64,000 bases of DNA from Vitis vinifera. Lineage: Eukaryota > Streptophyta > Magnoliopsida > Vitales > Vitaceae. This document shows, piece after piece, positions 1-12,200 of the stretch; the stretch's first letter is position 1; every line of letters starts with the position of its first letter. The stretch spans positions 19,754,001 through 19,818,000 of the forward strand of contig NC_081807.1 of the NCBI RefSeq assembly GCF_030704535.1. Direction: 5' to 3'. The notes under the pieces are model-generated. The model made no database searches. It was not told the origin of the DNA and saw nothing but the letters and a program-made list of their open reading frames with translations. Both the position numbers and the translations under genes were made by a program.

Positions 1-3000
1 ATTTCATACTTCTTATAATACTCTACTTAGTTTAGAGTAACAATTATGTGGCTAGATCGAAGTTTACTTGGTTTTGTTAAGATATGTCTTAGATATATGT
101 TTGTTTTGTAAATTAAAAATGCATTAAATTATGATGTGATATTATCCTTGGAGGTAGAGTGAGGCTTGAGAGAGAGAGAGAGAGATTTCATTATATGTAT
201 TTCTTTATTTCCTATTCCTTATGATGTTCTAGTTAGTTCAAATTAAGATTTTGAGATATATTTAAACATATGTTTGTTTGATGACCAAAAAGTACTTTAA
301 ATTTATGTGTAATCTTCTTCTTAACAAGGGATAGAAGGGAAGGAAAAAGAAAATAATGTGAGAAAAAAATGGAGTGGGAGAGAGAAATAGAGAGTGATTT
401 TTTATTATTTATGATAATGAAATTCTAAACTAGTCAAAAGACAAAAAAAAAAAAAAAAGAATACTTTTATTTGATATTTGGTGGTTCATGGTTGCTTGTG
501 AAAAAAGTCAAAATAAAGATAATAAACCCTTAAATAAGCATTAATTTTTTTGAATGTGTTTTATCTAGGTACCTCTACTTATCTTTGGAATAATCATGTC
601 TTCAAGTATTGGATTATATGAGACTTAAGTTATGCCATCTTGAAGACCATTTCATCTAATTAGAAAACAATAGTATAGGATTTTTCATAGGGTTATTTTA
701 GGCCATTAAGATCAAGCTAGTATCCTTGGAATCAATCCAAATAAAGAAGAAGACATGTTTAACATGAACCCTCCCAACTGATAGGGTGTTAGAATTCACC
801 TTAAGATGGTAAATGAAAAAGTCAACTCTTTTTTGGTAGTTTTTTCACTACTTAGAATCCAAATATGTAAGGAAGTAAGGCTTATTATTTGGAAGATAGT
901 CCAATTTAATAGTAATAATTTGATGTTGTAGGAGATGGTCTAAATGGGTCAAACCATATAAATCATTGCATCCTTTATGATTATTATTTTTTTCTTTTTT
1001 CTTTTTTAATGTAGCGCACAAGTTACAAACTCTTTAGTGATGAGGATGTCCTTTATGGAAATTAATGAACTCATAGAGAAAATATAAAATGAAATTCTAA
1101 TATACTTCAATTATTATAAGAAAAAATGCATCATGAAAAACTATGTAGAACACAATGGATATGAGAAGGAAGCTTAATCAGTTATATTGAAGAATCTTCT
1201 CAAAAGATCACAGAACCTTGCCTATATAAAACGTTGCATATCTAAGGGCACAAAAAATATTTAGGTATACTTACAATTCAAGTCTTGAATCTTAAGTAGT
1301 ATCTTTCATGAAATCTTACTCTACGCCATTATAAGACCAAATATTTTAGCAAATCAAGTTCAATATTTGAATAGTAAAACATCACTCGTCTGAACTCCCC
1401 AAAGTTGAATACTTGCATCCATTAGTCATTTATGAAAATAAATCTAGAACATCTCTCTTCACAAGCCTTTAGGCAAATTCATAAGTACCAAGTTTGATGT
1501 TGCTACAATGTCTAAGGATTTCATTTTGTTACTCTAAGAATGGATTATGAGATTTTTATTTATCTTTGAAAAGAATCCTTTCCATGTCTTTTGTCTCAAA
1601 TTGGAAATATAAAGAAGAATTAATAAATAGGGGAATATAACATAATTATCTCTCAAAATTAATATTTGTAGGAAGGGGTTTAATCTAAAATAGAATTCTA
1701 GATTTTTGAAGATTATAAAGTTTGCAATCATTTTAGGTTGGCATGAATTAAGAAGCTTGTGTCATCCACTATTAGATTGGTTAACCTAATTTTCTTGCAA
1801 GATCGACAATGAAAAATGGTCATTAGTCAAATGGTAAAATCTTTTATTCTATCAATCCAATCAAGAGCTTAATCAATAAGGATGATTTTTTATAATCTTA
1901 TTTTTATCAATCCTAATTTAGTTTTATTTGATGGAGGTTTTTTTTATTAGAAGAAGTTGACCACATAGATGTAAGGTTCAAGTTTGGATCAATTTTGGTG
2001 ACTAGATATGGCTTTAAGGACAACTTAACGTGGTGGAGATAGAATTTGCCCAGGGACAATAATGGTTCCATCCTTCTACATTGAACCAAAGCAAGTCTGG
2101 CAATTTATATATCATTCTTTCTTAGCAAGCTTCCCAACCCAATCATTAAACCAAGACCCTCAAACCATCCTATTTTACTTAGTATAAGGAAGAGGTAAGC
2201 TATCTATCAAGATGGACCAAGACCATGTTAAGGACCTTAAGCTTTATTATCAAGTGAGATGGAACTAAAACATATAGTTTATATGTTCTTAGTCACCCTT
2301 GAAAGAAATGTAAAATATGAGTTTATCAATTGAGTGACTAAATTCTTCATGATCCTTGTTGTGAATGTATCCTCTTGATGAGGTAACTAGGTGCTTACTT
2401 TTCATGGCCTCTTGGAAAAATGTTGATTCATATAACCACTTTTTTGAGAAGTGATGAGGATGATAATTGAAGGAACCCTTGATGGAGTGAGAAGGTGCTA
2501 ATGAGACCCAACTAGTGAAGGTTAATTAGGAGGATCTAACCTTGGCATGCAAAGTACACAACTAGGATTATGGGATCGCCATATATGCATGTCTATGTTT
2601 AATTATATCCTCATATATAGATATATATACATACACAAGCACATGTTCATGTATGTCGACACTTTACCTTTCACTTTAAATTAATTATATTATTAAAACT
2701 CAAGATTGAAGTATTAAAGATCAAATTTACTCTTTTCAATTTACAACTCATGTTCCTGAAACAACTACCCTCTCCACGTGTATCTATTATTGGAAAGTCT
2801 TACTTTAACATTTTTAATAACAAAATTTGACTTCACTTTAATGATAGTTTGTTCATAGCTTATGTCAACATAGGAGGTTCAAATCTTGACTTGTGCTTGA
2901 ATTCATAGTTATCATTGTGCTAGGATATCTTAATTTGAAGGCCATCAAATAAGTTGACTTTTGGATTGTTTTATGTACTTAAAAGGAATATTTAATTTTA

Positions 3001-3055
3001 CACTAGCATTTTGTTTTGTTATTTATTTAATAATGTGAGGAGCATGAGAATGCAG
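1..3055. other. AT-rich intergenic or intronic DNA, no gene recognised
   Basis: No open frame, RNA gene or clear transposon end is visible. There is a short (AG)n run at about 169-184. If the DGK-like gene downstream is complete, its earlier exons should lie here or beyond the left edge. I looked for the conserved QGWF and GGDGT segments of plant diacylglycerol kinases and did not find them. Confidence 0.5.
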
Positions 3056-6000
3056 GAACATTGTTCTACCTATCGGTATTAAAACTAAAGATGAACAAGG
3101 AGAGTGGAAGGAAATAAGCATACCACACAGGTAAATATATTATGTTGCTATATTATAATTTATATTTTTCAATTAAACTTACTTGAACTATAGCTTCCAC
3201 ACTTGGTCACATGAAAGTGTAAATGGATCTAATGGGCTTACATTTCTAAGTGCCTTTGTAGTAGAAGATAATGATCGAATAGCTACCTAAACTCCATAGC
3301 ACAAGGAGAATGATTATAAGATTAAGATGAATTACTATGTTTAGCCACTTTACCTATAGATGATCTTCATGAACCTTCCAACAATTCCTTAAATTGAGAT
3401 ATCAAATTTGAAAGAGGTTTGGCTTGAGGAGAGGGATGATATGGATAAGAACATGTAATGATTGTAACATTACTAATGCCACACAATTAAGCATGCTTAT
3501 TTAGTGCATACAATGTAGTCAACCACCTATAGACAGTTGAAAGCATTTTGAGTATAATAACAATGTCTTTTATCTCTTAAGTTTCTACCATAACCTTGAA
3601 AAGGGATTGGTAATCTTGTTAAGTATTTTATAAAGAAGAGCACTCTCAAAATTAAAGAGGATATCAACACACAAAAAATAGTGTTGTGCTAATTTTGTAC
3701 ATAGTTATTCCAAGTGTTTTCAAAGGATCATAAGTGAACTTAAAAACATTCCATTGAAATATAATTAAAATGGTGGTAAAATTTGTACATGCTGAGGTCA
3801 TGCCCATAAGGAAGATTATAAAAAATAAAAATAAAAATAAATCAATTGTTGAAGTTTGGATTCATATATAATCTAGGAAAATCATATAGAAAGTATTTTT
3901 GCATGTTTGAGATAAATTCATCATAGTTTGACCAGCTTATATTAATGATTGAGGGAAGCACTACAAATTTTGATGATTACGCCTGAGCAAGGTGTAAATT
4001 GGTTTTTAATAGCATGTCCAACAAGTTGTGGAGTAAGGAGATCAATAACATGTGTAAAGAAGGATTCAAAGAGTAGTAATAGTGCCCATATAATAAGATC
4101 TAATATTAATTTTTCAAGGCCATGTATAGTTTGATATTCAAGTTGTTCATATCATCTTTAGATATGATAAATTGAGGAAGAAAAGAAAGCACTCTACTAA
4201 CTTAGCCATCAAGGTCATAACCTTTGAGTGAAAAATCTAAGAATGCCCCAAATGATGAATTTGATTATCTAGCTTGATTGATAAAAGATATATGATGTTG
4301 GTATTTAAAAAAGGATGATAAGTAATAGTAGTAAAAATAAAAAAGGACTATTTGTTGAAAGAAAACAAAGAAGTGGAAAGAATAGTTCTAAAAAAAAGTA
4401 TATTATCTTAGAATGACTTTAATATTATCATAATAAACTAATATTGAATCCCAAAAGCTTAAGTTGTTAGATAATAAACCTCTTAGTTATGGAATGTAAC
4501 CCAATCTTTATACCATTATAACTTCCCAGTATGAAGGTAACAAAGGTTTGTTGTATGTCATCTAAAGCTAAGAATTTATTTTTAGGTATTGTCTATATGG
4601 GTTGTACTTAATTAATTATCATTGTTACTTCTTTCTCTTATATGTAGCACCAGGTCAATCATTTGCATTAACTTGCCTTGCTTTCCAGATAGACCAAATG
4701 TTAAAAAAAAATATGTAAGTTCTTTTTCTTAAATGTACTCTTTTATGTCCAAAAAGAAGACTAATTTTTTAATGGATGCAACAAGCCAACTTTATGATTA
4801 CATCAAGAACTTTCACTAAAGAGACAAAGTTTGTTTTGATGCACAGAGAAACTTTAAAGATCCTTTTGTAGATGATGGGCTTCTTGAAGTTATTTGTTTT
4901 AAAGATGCATGGCATGGAAATGATTTTCTTCCTTCCAAAGATCGAGGGGAATGTCTTGTGCAGGTTAGTTAGAATGCATCTATATTTGCCTTAAACTTGG
5001 AACTAGGTAATGTCTTAAGCTGTTTGAACTCAAGGATTCTTACAAAAGAAACTTACAAATATGAAGTATTGATCTATATATATTTAGATACTCACATTGG
5101 TACATTAAATAAGCAATCAGGTAAGAAAATAGGTGAAAATTTATTATGGAACCCTTAAGGCTAACCAATAATATTACTATTTGAAAGAAATTTTGTGTTT
5201 ACTCTTGATATAATGAAACTACCTAGATGGGGTGAATTGGTAGCCCCTGAATTAATCCTCAAATTTTATTTTTTATTACTTGCTTAGTTTCTTCCTTTAG
5301 ATTAGTTTTTAAGCAAGAGAAAAAAATCTCATGCACAGATAAATAAAAGTGATTCTAATAGTACACAAGGTATAACATTGAAAACCACCTAGCAACCTAC
5401 TAGATGTAAAAGCCATAGGTGGTCTTAACTACAAATAATTCACTAAATATGAGAAAATGGTACATAGTTTTACTTGGCCCAATAGGCCTACTCCCTAGGG
5501 TCTTAGATCAGCAACACCTACACTTAACTTCCCTAATGCAACACTCCTCTATGTTGCTTAGTGAATCCCTTGAAGCCTTTATCAAGGTTGAAGTAATTTG
5601 AATTCATACCTTTGTTGAAACCAAGATGTACTTTCAAAAGGGATCTTGAAAGATTTGAGAGTTGAAGGATGAAGCTTTGAGATGACAACTACTCTTTTAT
5701 GGTTTTTCTTTTTCGCTTAGAATTTTCTTGAAGCCCCATAATTTTCAACAAAACAAATTCTTTTATATTAAAAATACCCTACACTTTTGTTATGAAAAGT
5801 TTCCTAATTGTAAAATATTCTAAAAACCCTAGTAACCAATTAAGAGAGTTTTTAATTTTTAAAAATATTCCAAAAATCTTTTTAGAATCAAACTACAATT
5901 TAGAAATAAACACAATTTTAAAACTTACCAAAAATCATTTTTTGAATTAAAAAAGTAGTAAAATCGAATTAGAAAACAGAAAGTAATTTCCATCCTAATT

Positions 6001-6789
6001 TCTTGTATTAGTCAGTTCAAAAGCTTTAGAACCATATATACATTCTTGCCTCAAATTAGATGAATTTGTACCCTCCCGAACTCAATTCTATAGAAGCATG
6101 AAGTCCTTTTAACCATTAAGATCCAAAGAAGTAAGTTGAATCTAATCAATAAGAAATGGAACAAAATTGCCAACTAACTAAAATACACAAACATTGTGTG
6201 TTTATATTCTAGATTGCCAACTTCTACACCCATGTTGACAAGTTAACTCATAAGTTTCAATTGAAATATTGCTTAACAAAAATAACTTGAAGCAAACAAT
6301 TTTTTCTATGGTATATCCATCAGTTATTTATGTGTGGAATAACCCATAGTTTGCAAGGATGCACCATTGATTCAATGATGTTTACAACAATTTTCAATTA
6401 TAGTAGTGTTTAATGTTACTCGAATATTTGTTATTAATCACATGGTTTCATTATAAACAAATTCATCTCATATGGCAAATATGATCTTATTTTAGTTTAG
6501 GGAATTTTCTTCTAATTTTTGTTATACCATTACAATGCTCGAGACTATAAATAAGAAAATTCATTAAGATAAGTTCTATTTTTGCTTTCCAATTTAGGTG
6601 GAAACAATCCGCTTTAAGCTTTACAATAGTGCAATCAACAATATCCATATGAGCATTGACGGGAATAGATGGAAACATCCTCTCCCTATTGAGGACGACA
6701 ATAAGGTGATTGAGATCTATCATTCAGGAAAAACAAAGGTGTTTGTAAATTCCAACTCAAGATGCAAATTCAAATCGCTTGATGAGTGA
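3056..6789 (+). CDS. Diacylglycerol kinase-like gene, 3' part (accessory domain), partial
   Basis: Four exons can be joined in frame: 3056-3130, 4654-4714, 4847-4963 and 6598-6789 (TGA stop). Each has an AG acceptor, the first three end at GT donors, and phases agree. The exons read NIVLPIGIKTKDEQGEWKEI, then SIICINLPCFPDRPN, then FVDDGLLEVICFKDAWHG, then a final exon with IDGNRWKHPLPIEDD. Plant DGKs have closely similar segments in this order in the DGK accessory domain. Such enzymes phosphorylate diacylglycerol to phosphatidic acid at membranes. The catalytic domain with its GGDGT loop was not found, so this is either the tail of a gene starting left of the window or a truncated copy. Several family residues look divergent (HGNDF where I expect HGLVL). 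Absence of stops or frameshifts across 445 coding bases argues against an old pseudogene. Confidence 0.72.
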
Positions 6790-9228
6790 TATTGAGTGTC
6801 TTCCAAAGAGTTGAATGGTGTTCTCAGTCCATGCCAAAACAATCAAGTTGTATTACTTTTATAGTGAGTAAATATTTCATATAATTGCTATCCAGTTGAG
6901 TAGACTGAAAATATTTGTTTTCATTTCATAAATTTTAATAAAAAGAACTTTATTTTTTGATCCTTAATTATAAATATTTATACTTTATATACATCTCTAA
7001 AAAGTGATGGGAGTTTTATAAAATAAAATAAAAAATAAAAGAAAACCAAAAACAAAGAAAAATAAAAATAAAAATAGAAATAAAGATTAGGTAATGTTTG
7101 TTTTTTTACTTAATTCTAAATAAAACTTCAAACTAAATAGTAATTAGTACTATTAAGTATTAAATTGTTTTTTTTTTAAATATTTTATTTTTATTTAGAA
7201 TTAAGAAGTAAAGAAAACCAGCATGTTCCTTTTAACATTATAAAAAAAATAAAAACAAGCCAAATATTTTAAGTTCTTCTATTAAGTAAAACAATTTCAA
7301 AAAATAAGTAATAAATCAACAAAAAGTAGAAAAATAAACTATCTGAAATCTAAAAGTAAGTTGTTTTCGGCAAAAAGGTAAGAAAACAAACAACACCTTA
7401 GATTATGTTTCATATTCCATTCCTTGTTATATATTTGGTTTAGCTACTAACAAAGCTTCTATAAATTCCAATGTTGTACCAATAATTATAGTTTTGACAA
7501 TTTTATGTAGAAATTAGGCTTAGAATCTTAACAATTATTTATGAAACTACTAAAAAAATAGCTAAAAGATATAGAGTTTCATTTTCCATTAAAAATACTA
7601 CCATAGAAATACTATAAAGGCATTTGAACAAATCACAACTCAATAATGGTATTAGAGCATTAGAAATTCTTGGAAAGAGGCATAGCCAATAAAATTGGTT
7701 GAGTCGTTAACTGGTCATGTCTCCAGTTTGGTTCACTTGTAAATCCATTTTTAGCATCTACCATCAGATGCGAGAACTTGTGAATTGTAATACAATTATT
7801 AGTGTACTATATGTAATTTGGTTAAATTTGTATAATTGGGAGTAGAAAATCTGTTCTTAACACTATTAACATAAAGCTAAAGGTTTTATTTCTTATCAAT
7901 CTAACTGGAGGTTTTATAAAAGGAAACATGTTAAAAATATACAAAATAAAGGGGTACAATAAAAACAAAGTAAATATATGTTTGTTGTACAAAAATAATA
8001 ATATTTTCTTTCCTCTTCACTAATTATACTTCATATGTGGCCACTACTTCCAAAGCATAAAGAACCTAAGGCATCACTCAACAAGGAACAAAACAATTCC
8101 ATGTAGCTTGCACTTGTGAAGTACAAAGAACATGAGATATCACTCAATAAAGAACAGAACTGTTTTATAACAAACCACAAAGAACCTAAGACATCACTCA
8201 ACAAATACTAAAGCTATTTTATATAAATGACACTTCCAATGCATAAAGGGTTTAAGGCATTACAAAGATACTAGAAAGTGTGTTAAATTCTCTTTTAAGT
8301 TAATTTTTTAAGTCTTTGACAAAGAAAAAGTCCTTATTTAGGTGTAATTGGGACTCTGAGATTTGAAAGCCCTGGGATTGCAATCTCATTGAAAAAAAAA
8401 TGAAAGTTTTTCTTTGTCTTTTCCCATGGATATGGACTTTAAGCTAAACCACATAAATCATTATACATTTTATGTGTTTTCTATTTTGTTCTTTTATTTT
8501 CTTCCTACTATTATTTTTCCTTTTCATGGTTTTCCATAACAAACTAGTATCAAAGCTAAAGTTGTTAGACTTGGAATGACAATAAAGTTTGATAAAAAGA
8601 AACTATTTCAATTTATAGCAGACTAAGATGTGTGTAGAATCTAATGTCGAACTATCTTATAGTTTTTGTGATAATATTTAGATTCTTCACATGAATAGGT
8701 ATAAAGAACAAATCTTAAGGAAGGTTAGCATTTGTTTGGAAATGATTTCAAAAATAATTCTTTTTTTTTTTAAATATTTTTTATAAATAATTGAAAACAA
8801 TAAAAATAATAATTAAAATGTGTTAAAAACACCTCATTTTTAGAATAAGCTTTCTATTAAAAATTTGATAACCTTGTTTTACACGACAATTCTCAAAAAG
8901 ATTCTTTATCTCAACACAATTTAATGTTTAATGAATTTTAAATTTTAAGGCTATTTTAGTAATTTCATGAGAATGAAGTTACAGCAAATTCCTCTGATCC
9001 CTTTTTCCCTTTTTTTTTTTAATTTATTTATGAAATTTCAGCAAATCTTACTCGACGTTATTTACTCCACGGTTTTAAAACTTACACAAGAAGGGACATA
9101 CAATTTTAATTACTCTACGGTTTAAAACTTACAATAATCAAAAGAGTATTACCGTTTCAACCTGAAAAGGCTTGAGGGGTTAGGGTTTCTTCTTCAAGCC
9201 TTTGAGGGATAGCTTCGCGGTATCTTCG
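6790..9228. other. Intergenic DNA between DGK-like gene and CysRS
   Basis: AT-rich, with no gene. It includes the DGK-like 3' flank, a degenerate tandem repeat near 8.05-8.26 kb (listed separately) and the CysRS promoter and 5' leader just before 9229. No transposon boundary was resolved. Confidence 0.5.
8051..8262. repeat. Degenerate tandem repeat, about four copies
   Basis: The phrase CATAAAGAACCTAAGGCATC recurs in altered form beginning near 8055, 8121, 8175 and 8241, usually followed by ACTCAACAA. Spacings are about 66, 54 and 66 bases. Copies differ by many substitutions, so this is an old array. No coding content was seen. Confidence 0.6.
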
Positions 9229-12200
9229 ATGGCGGAGACGACGGAATTGAGAGTGTACAACACCATGACTCAGCAGAAGGAGATCTTCAAGCCCGTTGTC
9301 GATGGCAAAGTGTCCATGTACGTCTGCGGTGTCACCGCTTACGACCTCAGTCATCTTGGCCACGCCCGCGCCGCCGTCTGCTTTGACGTCCTCTACCGGT
9401 TTGTTTTATTCCTCAACCATTTAAGTTGTTTGATTTCATTTTATTCTGGCCCGCAAAGATTGATTTTTTTTTTTTTTTTTCCTACGGTTGATCCTTTTCG
9501 CTTCGGTTTGCAGTTTAGGAAAGAATTTTTTATTTTTTTTTCATTTTTATATTAATTCCAGGTGCGGGTTTAGCGTAAAAGTAAGAGGTCTATCTGGTGT
9601 GATGAAAGTGTGTGACAATTCAGAATTCTGAATTTATCATCTTTAGAGGAAAAAAAATTAGGGTTGGTTTGGCTGCGAAATCGAGATGAGATATGTTTGT
9701 TGTTCTCGAGAACGGGAAAATTTTGAGAATAATACCCCCAAAAAAAAAAACCTGTGAAGCTACTAGGTTTTTAAAGCTATTTTTGAAAGCGGTTGTTCTT
9801 GTCTTTCAATTGAAGACATTTCTCAAAAAGTAATTTTGATTCCGCTGGCAAACAAGCCCTTATAGGCTTCTTGTAATTGATGCTTCAATCTCAGGATGAT
9901 ACGGGATGAACCCTTGAAGAAGTTTGATTTTGTCTTTGCAATATTAATGAAGGGATTGTTTTCCAAATTGCGTCTTTGACATACTCATTGGCATGCCTTA
10001 TAACATGCTTTTTATCAAACCCAGAGAGTAACTCTGGTGTATCTTAAGAAAAATGACTCAAGTTCTGATGGAACTCTCTGATTGATTTTTTTCTAGTTGA
10101 ATCAGGTGTAAAGGATAATTTGTAGATTCTAATCATGCTCTCTTGATGAAAATGTTCAGATATCTACAACACTTGGGCTATGAAGTTACTTATGTACGAA
10201 ATTTTACAGATGTTGACGACAAGGTTAGAATTTTGATCGAAGATATTATTTTGTTCTATGCTTTGATGATTTAAAACCATGGTTCCAAATCCCAATTATT
10301 GCTACATTTTAGCGTTTGGGATGCCTGCCCTTACAAAATTGTAGCCTTTTGACCTATCAACCATCAACTTAAGTAAGCCTTTTTTTGGCTTTTATACATA
10401 TTGCTCTTTTGCCTATCAAAAAAAAAAAGTAAACCTTGATTTTGACTACTTGGTGTTGGGTAAAGAAAAAATGGAAAACCATTAGTTTTAACTAGAGCTA
10501 ATATTGATTGAAATTTCTGACTTGCCAAAAATAAAAATGAATTAATTTTTTATTGTTGACAAGAAATTGAGTAGTTTGGAATCATTGCGACCTGGACTAA
10601 AATATCGGTATTGAACTAAAGACTTCAAATTTGATATGTACATTGTTCCTGTGGAGTATTTGATCATCTATTAATGCAAGAGCAAGGAAGCAATGTTTAT
10701 ACCTTCTAAGGAAAATTTTGTATATTTAAGTGATTCTATAAAAGTTCAGAAACAACCGTAATTTAAAGTGCAAGCATTGTGTTCAATGTAGTTAAAAGTC
10801 TACATCAATGTCTTACCAATCCTGCTTTAGGTTCATTTTTGTCTAGTGTAATATTAAAACTTCTACTGGATTTTATAACGCTTCGAACTGTTTGCTTTTG
10901 GAGTTTGATATGGTTGCTGCACATACACACACATAAACACACAAACTCATGGGAAATTCAGCTCACGAAAGTTGTAATTCTAACTTCTTGGGTTGGCTAC
11001 TTCATTTTCATTCCCTCATTCTATCTAATGTCATGCCCTCCTATGAATCCTTGTTACTGATTTCCTTTCTTTTTCCCTTGACGTATATATATTTGGCCAT
11101 GTACTTGTTTTTCTTCAAGTTGAATGAAATCATTCTTCCAAACTGAATCATTTATTAGTTCTCATTGCATGGTTGAAACTATCTTAGATGGGCACATGTG
11201 CACATGTATCGGCTTGTTGTTTATGTCTTTTATGTATGGATTTACATTCTCATTGCAGAACTGAGCAATCATTTGGTATGATATTGTGCTAGGATCAACA
11301 ACAGGCCCCAAAGACAGGGAATGCTTAAATAGCTGCAGCTGAAAAGAGAAAATTCCTTAAGTTAGTTCCTAGCTATAAACCATCCATGTAGAAGAGTAAA
11401 GAATGAATAGTTGATTATTGGAACTTCTGCTTCTCCTCGGACGTCACAAGAATTAAGGAGACTTTTCTTTAATTGAGTTGATGACTGAAGAACAGGTTGC
11501 AACCTGGTTCAAGTTGGACTGTTTTGCTTCAACACAGAAGTATCCAACCGAGGGTGAGGTTTCTATTTCATAAATAGGGATCAACCTATTGACTGTTGGA
11601 ATAGAACCAACCCAACCCATAAAAAGGTTCAGCTTTGTTTCTTGGGGGGGTGGGGGGGTGGGGGTCTCTTTTGGTTTGTGATTTGAAGTATCCTGCTTAG
11701 GAATTAACACATAAGAGAAGAAAGCCCCCAAATGGTACAACCTTGAAGTATAGACAAAGGAAAGAAATATAAAGTGTACTTTACTTTGAAACAACAAATA
11801 TAAAAATGAATTTTTCATGCTAAACAATTATTATTCTTACTTCTTATCTCCTAATAACATGCTCTTAGACAGTATTGTTTCACCCCCTTGGTCTGTTATG
11901 CTCAACATCTCAACCCATAACTATACCAACCTCTATCAATTCTTAACTTACCTAAGAACCAAACTAAACAAATTCAAATGAGGCTGGATTGGTTTTGGTC
12001 TTGTATTCTATAGCACTTGCAACCCACAGGGAAAAAGATTTTACCAACAAAGCACACAGAGTAGAATAGTTAACACCTAATGACACTTTTTTCCTTTGAA
12101 CTTTTTCGAGAAGGAATTGCTGCCATACATGCCAAAGGCTAAGAATGGTAGAATCAGTGGAGCTCAACCTTAAAAACCCTCCAATCTTGGAGTTAGTAGG

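Noticed and set aside
9202..9228. In-frame extension of CysRS upstream of the ATG
   Set aside because: It would need a TTG start; the ATG at 9229 fits the family start and the extension has no targeting features.
9399..9555. Open frame continuing past CysRS exon 1
   Set aside because: It reads through a GT donor into T-rich intron sequence and loses homology; exon 2 at 10160 restores the conserved [10 protein letters not shown] segment.
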